DNA of 64,000 bases from Acidovorax sp. sic0104 (GTDB lineage Bacteria; Pseudomonadota; Gammaproteobacteria; Burkholderiales; Burkholderiaceae_C). Of the stretch, positions 36,062 through 44,014 are shown one piece after another. A program made the position numbers and the translations under genes. The stretch spans positions 1 through 64,000 of the forward strand of contig NZ_JAHUWH010000012.1 of the NCBI RefSeq assembly GCF_019219095.1, given 5' to 3'. Numbering within the stretch: position 1 is the stretch's first letter; the number at the start of each line of letters is the position of its first letter. Below the pieces are notes generated by a model. The model saw nothing but the letters and a program-made list of their open reading frames with translations, did not search any database and had not been told where the DNA came from.

Positions 36062-37048
36062 TCAATCGACGCGGATATCCGCCCGCGCCGCCACGGCGCG
36101 CATCAGCGGCAGCTCGCGCTCGATGCGGGCGCGCAGCGCGTCGCCGTTGCCCCAGGCGGGGGTCATGCCGATGTCCACCAGCTTCTTCTTGAACTCGGCG
36201 GACGCCATGGTGTCGGCCAGGGCCTTCTCCAGCTTCTTGTGCACCGGTGCAGGCAGCCCGGAGGGGGCGACGAACGCGAACCACGAGCCCATGTCGAAGC
36301 CCGGGTAGCCGCTCTCGGCCACCGTGGGCACGTTGGGCAGCAACGCCAGGCGCTGCGGGCTCAGCACGGCGATGGGCTTGATCTTGCCGGCCTTGATGAG
36401 CGGGGTGGATGCCACCACCGTGTCCACCGCCAGCTGCACCTGCCCGCCCATCAGCGCAGTCAGGTTGGGCGAGCTGCCGTTGAAGGGCACGTGCAGCATC
36501 GGAAAGCCTGCGGTGGCCTTGAGCATCTCGGCGCCGAAGTGCACCGACGAGCCCGTGCCGTAGGACCCGTACGAGAACTTGTCCGGCGCGGCCTTGGCCT
36601 GCGCCACGATGTCCTTGAGCGTGCTGCCCTGCACATCGTTATGGGCCACCAGCAGCAGCCCCATGTCGGCCACCATGCCAATGGGCGTGAAGCTGCGCAC
36701 CGGGTCGTACGGCAGGTTGGTGCGGATGGCGGGGTTCATGGTGAGCGTGGTGTTGGCGCCCAGCAGCAGGGTGTAGCCGTCGGCCGGTGCCTTGGCCACC
36801 AGCGACGCGGCCACCACCGTGCCCGCGCCCGGCCTGTTTTCGACCACCATCGGCTGGCCCAGCCGCTCGCCCATCGCCGTGGCCAGCAGGCGCCCCAGGA
36901 TGTCCGTGGCACCGCCGGGGGCGAACGGGACGACCAGCTTCACGGGCCGGTCGGGATAGGTCTGCTGCGCCCACGACACGGCGGGCGCTGCCAGCACGAA
37001 TGCGCTGGCCAGGAGACACGATACGAAGCGGGAGCGCGGCAGGGACAT
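36062..37048 (-). CDS. Bug-family tripartite tricarboxylate transporter substrate-binding protein
   Basis: A 328-residue periplasmic protein with a Sec signal peptide (about residues 1-27, cleavage after SWA). The family pattern YPDRPVKLVVPFAPGGATDI, VENRPGAGTVVA, YGSYGTGSSVHFGAEML and VPFNGSSPNLTALMGG is complete. GGAGAA precedes the ATG. It lies 68 bp downstream of an amidase gene in the same direction, so the pair probably takes up and hydrolyses an amide, under the divergent LysR regulator. No TctAB genes adjacent. Confidence 0.9.
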   Translation of the reverse strand: MSLPRSRFVSCLLASAFVLAAPAVSWAQQTYPDRPVKLVVPFAPGGATDILGRLLATAMGERLGQPMVVENRPGAGTVVAASLVAKAPADGYTLLLGANTTLTMNPAIRTNLPYDPVRSFTPIGMVADMGLLLVAHNDVQGSTLKDIVAQAKAAPDKFSYGSYGTGSSVHFGAEMLKATAGFPMLHVPFNGSSPNLTALMGGQVQLAVDTVVASTPLIKAGKIKPIAVLSPQRLALLPNVPTVAESGYPGFDMGSWFAFVAPSGLPAPVHKKLEKALADTMASAEFKKKLVDIGMTPAWGNGDALRARIERELPLMRAVAARADIRVD

Positions 37049-37116
37049 GGGGGGTTCTCCGGTCAAAAAATGCGTGAAGGGCGGGATGGCGAAACGATGG
37101 GGAAAAACAGCGCGCA

Positions 37117-38619
37117 TCAACCCAGCAACGGGCTCGGCACCCGGGCATGGTCGCTGGCCTGGTCGTATGCATGGCCGATCTGCAGCACGGCCGCATCGGC
37201 CTGCGCCGGGCCGATGATCTGCAGCCCCGCCGGCAAGCCGCCGGGCCCGAAGCCCGCAGGCGCAGCCAGTGCGGGCAGGCCGGCCATGGTGGCGGGCACG
37301 ACGGTTTCCATCCAGCGGTGGTAGGTGTCCATGGTGCGGCCACCCACCGCATGCGGCCAGTCCAGGTCGGCATCGAACGGAAAAACCTGCGCAGCCGGCA
37401 GCACCAGAAAGTCGAACTGCTCGAACAGGCCGCGCAGCACCTGGTACCAGGCACTGCGAACGCGGGCCGCGTCGTACACCTGCAGGGCCGACAGGCGCAC
37501 GCCGCGCTCGATCTCCCACACCGCCTCGGCCTTGAGCAGTGCGTGCGTGTCCGGGTTGCGGTACAGGGCCGCATTGGCCCCCGCCACGCTGAAGCTGCGC
37601 AGGTCGATCCAGGCGCTCCACAGCTGTGCCATGTCGAACGCAGGCACCACGGATTCCACCGCGCAGCCCACCGTGCGAAAGTGCGCGAGCGCCTGCTCGC
37701 AGGTGGCCAGCACGCCGGGCTCGGTGGGCAGGTGCCCGCCCAGGTCGCCCAGCCAGCCGATGCGCGCACCGCGAAAGTCGCGCTCCAGCGGCTGCCCCAG
37801 CAAGGCAATGTCCTCGTGCCGGCGCGTGAGCGGCAGCCGCGCATCGAAGCCCGCCTGCACCGACAGCAGCAGCGCCAGGTCCGGGATGTTGCGCGCCATG
37901 GGGCCGGCCACGCTGAACTGCTGGAAGAACACCTCTTCGGTCGGGCCGTGCGGCACCAGGCCGAACGAGGTGCGCAGCCCGTACACGTTGTTGAACGCCG
38001 CCGGCGTGCGCAGCGACCCCATCATGTCCGAGCCGTCGGCCACCGGCAGCATGTGCAGGGCCACGGCCACCGCCGCCCCGCCGCTGCTGCCGCCCGCCGA
38101 CACGGCCGGGTCGAACGCATTGCGCGTGGTGCCGTACACGGGGTTGTAGGTGTGCCCGCCCAGCCCGAACTCGGGCGAGTTGCTGCGGCCGATGAACAGC
38201 GCGCCGCCCGCGCGCATGCGCTCGAACACCACGGCGTCGGTGGTGGACACCTGCCCCGCGAAGATGGGTGAACCGCGCGTGGTGACCATGCCGGCGGCGG
38301 GCATGATGTCCTTGGGCGCCTGCGGAAAGCCGTGCAACGGCCCCAGGCTCTGGCCACGCGCCAGTTGCGCATCGCGCTCCGAGGCCTGGGCGCGCAGCAC
38401 GTCCCGGTCTGCCAGGGACACGAGCGCATTGACCACGGGGTTCAGGCGGTCGACCTGTGCCAGGTAGGCGTCGAGCACCTCGGCGCACGACACGTCGCGG
38501 GCGTGGATGGCGCGCGACAGGCTGGTGGCCGTGTGACCGACGATGCCGCCCGGTGCGCTGCAGCTCTGGGCAGGCTGCGCGGGTGTGGTCGATGTGGCGG
38601 AGCTGGAGGATTGTGTCAT
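37117..38619 (-). CDS. amidase signature family enzyme
   Basis: A 500-residue cytosolic hydrolase. The Ser-Ser-Lys triad is visible: Lys103 (APKD), cis-Ser178 in GGSSGGAAVA and nucleophile Ser202 in MGSLRTPA. The start at 38619 is the first ATG; a TTG two codons upstream is possible. The family includes acetamidase, 6-aminohexanoate-dimer and GatA-like enzymes; the substrate is unknown. It is divergent from a LysR regulator, 96 bp away, and upstream of a Bug-type binding-protein gene. Confidence 0.88.
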   Translation of the reverse strand: MTQSSSSATSTTPAQPAQSCSAPGGIVGHTATSLSRAIHARDVSCAEVLDAYLAQVDRLNPVVNALVSLADRDVLRAQASERDAQLARGQSLGPLHGFPQAPKDIMPAAGMVTTRGSPIFAGQVSTTDAVVFERMRAGGALFIGRSNSPEFGLGGHTYNPVYGTTRNAFDPAVSAGGSSGGAAVAVALHMLPVADGSDMMGSLRTPAAFNNVYGLRTSFGLVPHGPTEEVFFQQFSVAGPMARNIPDLALLLSVQAGFDARLPLTRRHEDIALLGQPLERDFRGARIGWLGDLGGHLPTEPGVLATCEQALAHFRTVGCAVESVVPAFDMAQLWSAWIDLRSFSVAGANAALYRNPDTHALLKAEAVWEIERGVRLSALQVYDAARVRSAWYQVLRGLFEQFDFLVLPAAQVFPFDADLDWPHAVGGRTMDTYHRWMETVVPATMAGLPALAAPAGFGPGGLPAGLQIIGPAQADAAVLQIGHAYDQASDHARVPSPLLG

Positions 38620-38715
38620 TTGCAAGTCAGCATAAGCAGCCCCTTGCGTTTCGACAATCGACGATTTCTGAGGTTATCGTTGCGTTTTACGCAACCCACA
38701 CCCCAAGGCGGCCCC

Positions 38716-39678
38716 ATGCTTTCGACCCGGCTTCAGGACACGGCACTGCGCTACTTTCTGGAGGTCGTGCGCAGCGGCTCGGTCAGCGAGGCCGCCACGC
38801 GCCTGAACGTGTCGCCCTCGGCCGTGAGCCGGCAGGTGGCCGCGCTCGAAGACCTGCTCTCCGTGCCGCTGTTCGAGCGGCGCCCGCGCGGCATGGCGCC
38901 CAGCGCCGCTGGCGAGCTGCTGGCGGCCTACGCCCGGCGCGGCGCGCTGGAGGCGGACCGCGTGGTCTCGGACATAGCTGCGCTGCAGGGTCTGCACACC
39001 GGGCTGGTGCGCGTGTGCAGTTCCGCCGGTTTTGCCATCGAATTCCTGCCCCGGGTGATGGCGCAGTTCCGCACGCAGTACCCCGGCATCCAGTTCCACC
39101 TGCGGGTGGTCAGCCCCGCGGCCGTGACCACCGCCGTGCTCAACGGCGATGCCGACATCGGGCTGACCTACAGCCGCTCGGCCGAGCGCGATATCACCGT
39201 GCAGCACCGGCAGGCATCACCCGTCATCGCCATCATGCGCAAGGATCACACGCTCGCGCGTTTCGCGTCGGTCACGCTCGCGCAGATGCATGGCTACCCC
39301 ATCGCCCTGCCCGAGCGCGACAACACGGTGCGCCAGCTGTTCGACATCGGCTGCAGCCAGCGCGGCCTGGTGTTCGAGCCCGCGCTGGTGTGCAACCACT
39401 TCGAGACCCTGATGCACTTCGTGCTGCACGGCGGCGGACTGTCGATCTCGGGCGAGGTCACGGTGCGCGACCGCGTGCTGCGCGGTGAACTGCACGCCGC
39501 GCAGATCCGCGAGCCCGGCATGGGAGCGCGCCATACCGAGCTGCAGACCCTGCACGGCCGTACCCTGCCGGCCGCCGTGCGCATGTTCCTGGAATTCCTG
39601 CGCGGCCAGCTGCGGGACAATGCGGCGGCACCACCCGTGCCGTCCAGAAAAAAGACATCCCCACCCAAATACAGATGA
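38716..39678 (+). CDS. LysR-family regulator
   Basis: A 320-residue LysR-type regulator with the N-terminal winged helix (ALRYFLEVVRSGSVSEAATR; SPSAVSRQVAALEDLL) at about residues 9-65 and an effector domain beginning near 95. The start at 38716 is chosen because the HTH then begins at the usual distance; the upstream open frame is antisense to the amidase gene. Divergence from the amidase/Bug genes makes them the likely targets. Its stop overlaps the nth start by ATGA. Confidence 0.9.
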   Translation: MLSTRLQDTALRYFLEVVRSGSVSEAATRLNVSPSAVSRQVAALEDLLSVPLFERRPRGMAPSAAGELLAAYARRGALEADRVVSDIAALQGLHTGLVRVCSSAGFAIEFLPRVMAQFRTQYPGIQFHLRVVSPAAVTTAVLNGDADIGLTYSRSAERDITVQHRQASPVIAIMRKDHTLARFASVTLAQMHGYPIALPERDNTVRQLFDIGCSQRGLVFEPALVCNHFETLMHFVLHGGGLSISGEVTVRDRVLRGELHAAQIREPGMGARHTELQTLHGRTLPAAVRMFLEFLRGQLRDNAAAPPVPSRKKTSPPKYR

Positions 39679-40313
39679 AGACCTCCGACATCGAGCCCTT
39701 CTTCGCCACCCTCAAGGCGGCCAACCCCATGCCCAACACGGAGCTGGAATACACCACCCCGTTCGAGCTGCTGGCCGCCGTGCTGCTGTCTGCCCAGGCC
39801 ACCGACGTGGGCGTGAACAAGGCCACGCGCAAGCTGTTCCCGGTGGCGGGCACGCCCCAGGCCATACGGGACCTGGGCCTGGAAGGCCTGGAGAGTTACA
39901 TCAAGACCATCGGCCTGTACAAGAGCAAGGCCCGCCACCTGCTGCAGACCTGCCAGATCCTGGTGGAGCAGCACGGCGGCCAGGTCCCCCGCACCCGCGA
40001 AGCCCTGGAGGCCCTGCCCGGCGTGGGCCGCAAGACGGCCAACGTGGTGCTCAACGTGGCGTTCGGCCAGCCCACCATGGCGGTGGACACCCACATCTTC
40101 CGCGTGAGCAACCGCACCGGCCTGGCCCCGGGCAAGAACCCGCTGGCCGTGGAGCTGCAGCTGATGAAGCGCGTGCCCGATGCATACGCCGTGGATTCGC
40201 ACCACTGGCTCATCCTGCACGGCCGCTACGTGTGCCAGGCGCGCAAGCCGCACTGCTGGGAATGCGTGGTGGCACGGTATTGCGATTTCGAGCCGAAGGT
40301 GATGGCGCCTTGA
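39675..40313 (+). CDS. nth: endonuclease III
   Basis: A 212-residue base-excision-repair glycosylase/AP-lyase for oxidised pyrimidines. The helix-hairpin-helix LPGVGRKTANVV holds catalytic Lys120, Asp138 is the second catalytic residue (VDTHIFR), and the [4Fe-4S] cluster ligands are Cys187, Cys194, Cys197 and Cys203. Length is normal. It overlaps the LysR gene by ATGA, apparently a chance pairing. Confidence 0.96.
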   Translation: MKTSDIEPFFATLKAANPMPNTELEYTTPFELLAAVLLSAQATDVGVNKATRKLFPVAGTPQAIRDLGLEGLESYIKTIGLYKSKARHLLQTCQILVEQHGGQVPRTREALEALPGVGRKTANVVLNVAFGQPTMAVDTHIFRVSNRTGLAPGKNPLAVELQLMKRVPDAYAVDSHHWLILHGRYVCQARKPHCWECVVARYCDFEPKVMAP

Positions 40314-40330
40314 TCCATCCGGCCTGCCGC

Positions 40331-40390
40331 TACAGATTCGATAGCTGCTGACGCATACCAGTCAAGCGGTAGAGACCCAAAATGCTTGAA
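40331..40390 (+). repeat. short interspersed repeat, family A, copy 5
   Basis: Contains GATAGCTGCTGACGCATACC, then GTCAAGCGGTAGAGACCC and AAAATGCTTGAA. It fills the gap between nth and the convergent racemase-family gene. It is the copy closest in pattern to the one inside cbiB. Confidence 0.65.
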
Positions 40391-40417
40391 ACCCCGGTGC
40401 GGAAGCACCGAACATCG

Positions 40418-41167
40418 TCAAGCCGCTGCAGCCAACGCCCCCATGTCCGCCGAGACCCCGCTCCACACGACATCAAACCCCGCCACCCGACGCTCCGGCG
40501 GCACCGGGTGCACCCGCAGCGCCCAGGTCGCCCCCGCTACCACGCTGTCGATCACCGGCACGCCCACCTGCGGCTGCACGGCGGCGGCCATGCCGGCCAG
40601 GCCTGCACCGCCCAGGATCACGGCCTGCACACCCATCTGGCGCACCACGTCGCGGCAGGCCTGGGCCAGCAGGGCGCGGGCGGCGTCCGGGTCGGCGGCC
40701 AGTTGGGCACCTGTGGGCGCCACGGTGTGGATGCCAGCCAGCCCGTGCGCATGCCCCAGGGCCTGCGCCAGGCGCTGCAGCATGGGGCCCCAGCGCTCGC
40801 CACCGGTGACGATGGCAAAGCGGCCGTGGCGTGCGGATTCGATGAAGGACGCTTCGGCCAGGCCGGTCACGGGCACGGGGCTGCTTTCCCGCAGCGCCAT
40901 CAGGCCCGGGTCGCCAAAGCAGCCGATCAGCACGGCGTCGGGCGGCTGCTGCCTGCCCTGCGGCTGGGCCAGGTCGTGGGCCCAGGCGTCGAGCGCGGCG
41001 TGCGCGGCCACCGCGTAGCTGGCCTCGCAAGCGATGTACGGCGCACCGAAACGCGCCGTGGCGGTGCGCACCGCCACGTGCGAGCCCGCAGCGGCCTGCA
41101 CGTGGTGCTGCAGCAGCGCGCTCACGCTGGCAGAGGTGTTGGGGTTGATGACCAGCAGTTGGCGCAC
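40418..41167 (-). CDS. Asp/Glu (hydantoin) racemase-family protein lacking one catalytic cysteine
   Basis: A 249-residue cytosolic protein of the Asp/Glu/hydantoin racemase superfamily. It starts with the family's RQLLVINPNTS; no ATG is available near there, so the GTG at 41167 is proposed (a TTG at 41191 is possible). The first catalytic cysteine is present, Cys83 in IGCFGDPGL, but the second, normally in an LGCAG motif, is Gly187 (ILGGAGL). Two-base racemisation would need both, so activity is likely lost or changed. It is the last gene of the GntR/PotABCD-type operon. Confidence 0.82.
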   Translation of the reverse strand: MRQLLVINPNTSASVSALLQHHVQAAAGSHVAVRTATARFGAPYIACEASYAVAAHAALDAWAHDLAQPQGRQQPPDAVLIGCFGDPGLMALRESSPVPVTGLAEASFIESARHGRFAIVTGGERWGPMLQRLAQALGHAHGLAGIHTVAPTGAQLAADPDAARALLAQACRDVVRQMGVQAVILGGAGLAGMAAAVQPQVGVPVIDSVVAGATWALRVHPVPPERRVAGFDVVWSGVSADMGALAAAA

Positions 41168-41201
41168 GGTGTAAAAAATGATGTCCGACAAACAGCAGCG
41201 C

Positions 41202-42017
41202 TCAGGCCGCGCGTCCCAGCAGCAGGCCGATGAGGTCGGGCGCATCGCTGGCGGGCGGCGTGAACTCCAGCTGGGACTCGATGCGTTTCAGATGGTCCAG
41301 CATCAGCCGCGCCGCCTCGCGCGCGTCGCGCAGGCGGATGGCGTCGATCAGCGCACGGTGCTCGCGGCAGCCGCAGGCCGTGGCCTCCTCGCGCTCGCGG
41401 GCGTGGCTCGGGCTGTAGGTCATGAGGATGAGCGAGGTGCGCGAGACCAGTTCGCGCAGGATGCGCCCGAGCGTCTGGTGGCCTGCGGCCTGGGCGATGT
41501 GCAGGTGAAAGTCGCCCGACAGGCGGATGGCCCGGCGCATGTCGCCACCGGCGCGCGCAGCCTCCTCGTCGTCGATGCAGGTGCGCAGCGCGGCGATGTC
41601 GGCGTCGGTGGCGTTGGCGATGAAAAGCTCCACCAGGCGCGGCTCCAGCAGGCGGCGGACCTCGAACACCTCGAGCGCCTCTTGCGGTGTCGGCTGGGCG
41701 ATGGACGCGCCCCGGTTGGGTGTGAGCGTGACCACCTGCTCATTGGCCAGCCGCACCAGCAGCGGCCGCACGCGCGTGCGCGACACGCCAAAGGCCGCTG
41801 CCAGCTTGTCCTCGACCAGCTTGGTGCCGGGCGGCAGGCGGTGGTCCAGGATGGCCGACACCATGCGGTCGTACATGTCGTTGTCGCTCAACTGGCCCGG
41901 GACGTCGGCCATGGGCGACTGAACGGGCGACTGAACGGGCGATTCAGCGGGCGCGGAGGCGGGGGCAGAAGCGGCAGCTTGGGCTGCGCGCCGGGGTTTC
42001 TTGGCAGTCGTGGTCAT
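41202..42017 (-). CDS. GntR-family regulator, FCD type
   Basis: A 271-residue regulator: an N-terminal winged helix (about 45-110; DKLAAAFGVSRTRVRPLLVR) and a C-terminal helical FCD domain with metal-binding-type residues (GDFHLHIAQAAGH). The first ~45 residues are a low-complexity arm containing SPVQSPVQSP, encoded by a 12-bp tandem repeat at 41913-41948. It lies 14 bp after the transporter permease gene and within the operon, so it probably regulates it, responding to the transported compound or a product. Confidence 0.87.
   Translation of the reverse strand: MTTTAKKPRRAAQAAASAPASAPAESPVQSPVQSPMADVPGQLSDNDMYDRMVSAILDHRLPPGTKLVEDKLAAAFGVSRTRVRPLLVRLANEQVVTLTPNRGASIAQPTPQEALEVFEVRRLLEPRLVELFIANATDADIAALRTCIDDEEAARAGGDMRRAIRLSGDFHLHIAQAAGHQTLGRILRELVSRTSLILMTYSPSHAREREEATACGCREHRALIDAIRLRDAREAARLMLDHLKRIESQLEFTPPASDAPDLIGLLLGRAA
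41913..41948. repeat. 12-bp tandem repeat inside the GntR gene
   Basis: The unit GGGCGACTGAAC is repeated exactly twice and a third time with changes (GGGCGATTCAGC). Being a multiple of three it expands the protein arm in frame as SPVQ units; copy-number change would not shift the frame. Confidence 0.8.
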
Positions 42018-42030
42018 AGATGTGCCGTTT

Positions 42031-42924
42031 TTACCCCGAACGGCCCTTGCGCCCGCGGCCCAATGCCCACACCAGGGCGAGCGTGATGCCCATGACCACG
42101 AACGACACCACCGTGGTCAGGGTGCCGAGCGCGTAGATCGACGGCGTGGTGACGGTGCTGGTCAGGCCCTGCAGCTCCAGCGGCAGCGTGTTCACGTCGC
42201 CGATGGCCTGCGAGGTGCGGGCGATCTCGTCCCAGCTGAGCGTGAAGCCGAACATGCCGATGCCCACGACCGAGGGCGCGATCAGCGGCAGCACCACATG
42301 GGCAAAGCCCTGCCAGGGCGTGGCGCCCAGGTCGCGCGCGGCCTCTTCGTACGCCGGGTTGAAGCGGTTGAACACCGCGAACATGATCAGCAGGCCGAAC
42401 GGCAGCGTCCAGGTCAGGTGCGCGCCCAGGGCCGAGGTGAACAGGCCGAGCGACGTTCCGTAGCCCTCCAGAGCACCCTCCATGCCCAGCCATTCGAGCG
42501 CGGCCTTGATGCCGTTGTCGATGAGCCGGAACTCCAGCCCGATGCCCAGCGACACGATGATGGACGGCATGATCAGGCTGGCCACCACGATGAAGAACAG
42601 CGTATTGCCGCCCGCCAGCCGCTTGCGAAAGGCCAGGCCCGCCAGCACCGACAGCACCACCGTGCACAGCATCACCGCCACACCCAGGCCCAGCGAGCGC
42701 CACAGCGCCGCGCCGATGTCCACCACGCCCAGGCCTTCGGCCAGCTTGTGGAACCAGTGCAGCGACACACCGCGCATGGGAAAGGTCAGCCCGCCCTCGG
42801 GGCCCTGGAAGCTCAGGATGAAGATGACGAACATGGGCCCGTACATGAACAGCACGAACAGGCTGAACACGATGGCCAGCAGCCAGAAGCTGGCGGGGCG
42901 GGATTCGCGGATGCGGTTTGCCAT
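42031..42924 (-). CDS. ABC transporter permease, PotC type
   Basis: A 297-residue inner-membrane protein with about six hydrophobic helices, starting with WLLAIVFSLFVLFMYGPMFV. The ATPase-contacting EAA motif reads EEAARDLGATPWQGF. It pairs with the preceding PotB-type permease; the ATG at 42924 overlaps that gene's stop (TGATG) and is preceded by AAGGAG, favouring it over the GTG one codon earlier. Part of a polyamine/opine-type importer; substrate unknown. Confidence 0.88.
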   Translation of the reverse strand: MANRIRESRPASFWLLAIVFSLFVLFMYGPMFVIFILSFQGPEGGLTFPMRGVSLHWFHKLAEGLGVVDIGAALWRSLGLGVAVMLCTVVLSVLAGLAFRKRLAGGNTLFFIVVASLIMPSIIVSLGIGLEFRLIDNGIKAALEWLGMEGALEGYGTSLGLFTSALGAHLTWTLPFGLLIMFAVFNRFNPAYEEAARDLGATPWQGFAHVVLPLIAPSVVGIGMFGFTLSWDEIARTSQAIGDVNTLPLELQGLTSTVTTPSIYALGTLTTVVSFVVMGITLALVWALGRGRKGRSG

Positions 42925-43838
42925 CACAGCTCCTTTCGGATGTCCACGAGGCGCGTGAGGCCCCAGATGATCATGAGCACCACCGCGAGCAGGATCACGG
43001 CATTGGCCGCGGCCAGCGGGAACTGCAGGTAGGACGTCTGCACCTGGATGATCTTGCCGATAGAGGCGATCTGCTGGCCGCCCATCACGCCGATGGTCAC
43101 GAAATCACCCATGACGATGGTGATCACGAAGATGGAACCGATGATGATGCCGGTGCGCGACAGCGGCACGATCACGTTCCACAGCGTCTGCCAGCCGCTG
43201 GCCCCGCTGTCGCTGGCGGCCTCGATGAGGCTGCGGTCGATGCGCATCATGCTGTTGAAGATGGGCACGATCATGAACATGGTGTACAGGTGCACGAAGG
43301 CCAGCACCACCGAGAAGTCCGAGAACAGCAGCCATTCGACGGGCTGATCGACGAGCCCCGCCCCCACCAGGGTCTGGTTGACCAACCCGTTGCGCCCCAG
43401 CAGCGGCACCCACGAGATCATGCGGATCACGTTCGACGTCCAGAACGGAATGGTGCACAGCACGAACAGCAGCGTCTGCATGCCCGACGACCGCACATGA
43501 AAGGCCAGGAAATAGGCCACGGTGAAGCCGATCACCAGCGTGATCAGCCACACGAGAAAACTGAACTTGAGCGTGGACCAGTACGTCTTGAGCGTGACGC
43601 ACAACCCATCGGAAACATCGCTGCAGCCATCGAAGATCGACACGTAATTCTTGAACGTAAAGCCCGGCAGCAATTCGTACTCGTTGAAGTCCCAGAAGCT
43701 GACCATCACGATCAGCGCGAGCGGCACCAGGAAGAACAGCACGAACACCAGCGTGAACGGCGCGGCCTGCCACCAGGCGGCAATGCCGCGCCCGGGAGTG
43801 GCCGCTGCAGGCATGGTCGGAGTGTGGGTAGTGCTCAT
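42924..43838 (-). CDS. ABC transporter permease, PotB type
   Basis: A 304-residue inner-membrane permease with about six helices; the first is FTLVFVLFFLVPLALIVMV. The EAA loop is IEAASDSGASGWQTLWNVI. It forms a heterodimer with the PotC-type protein. The gene follows the binding-protein gene after a 175-bp gap that contains a family B repeat. Confidence 0.88.
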   Translation of the reverse strand: MSTTHTPTMPAAATPGRGIAAWWQAAPFTLVFVLFFLVPLALIVMVSFWDFNEYELLPGFTFKNYVSIFDGCSDVSDGLCVTLKTYWSTLKFSFLVWLITLVIGFTVAYFLAFHVRSSGMQTLLFVLCTIPFWTSNVIRMISWVPLLGRNGLVNQTLVGAGLVDQPVEWLLFSDFSVVLAFVHLYTMFMIVPIFNSMMRIDRSLIEAASDSGASGWQTLWNVIVPLSRTGIIIGSIFVITIVMGDFVTIGVMGGQQIASIGKIIQVQTSYLQFPLAAANAVILLAVVLMIIWGLTRLVDIRKEL

Positions 43839-43915
43839 GGTGTTTTCAAATCAAATATCCATCGCATCGGGCAACGGTCGTCGAAACTGACGCTGCCAGA
43901 GGCCAGTGCCCCCGT

Positions 43916-44006
43916 GCAAGGGCCGCCCCGCCGCACCGGGGGCGTCCCCCTCCCGAACCGCGCAGCGGTTCGAGAGAGGGGTGAAGGCGCGCAGCGCCTC
44001 AGGGGG
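43916..44006. repeat. hairpin-forming intergenic repeat, family B, copy 2
   Basis: Begins GCAAGGGCCGCCCCGCCGC like copy 1 at 34131 and ends GCCTCAGGGGG. The fold at 43947-43981 is CCCCTC/GAGGGG around an inner stem CGAACCGC/GCGGTTCG with loop GCA. It sits just downstream of the binding-protein gene, inside the operon, so it may act as an attenuating or mRNA-stabilising structure. Confidence 0.75.
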
Positions 44007-44014
44007 TGAAACCT

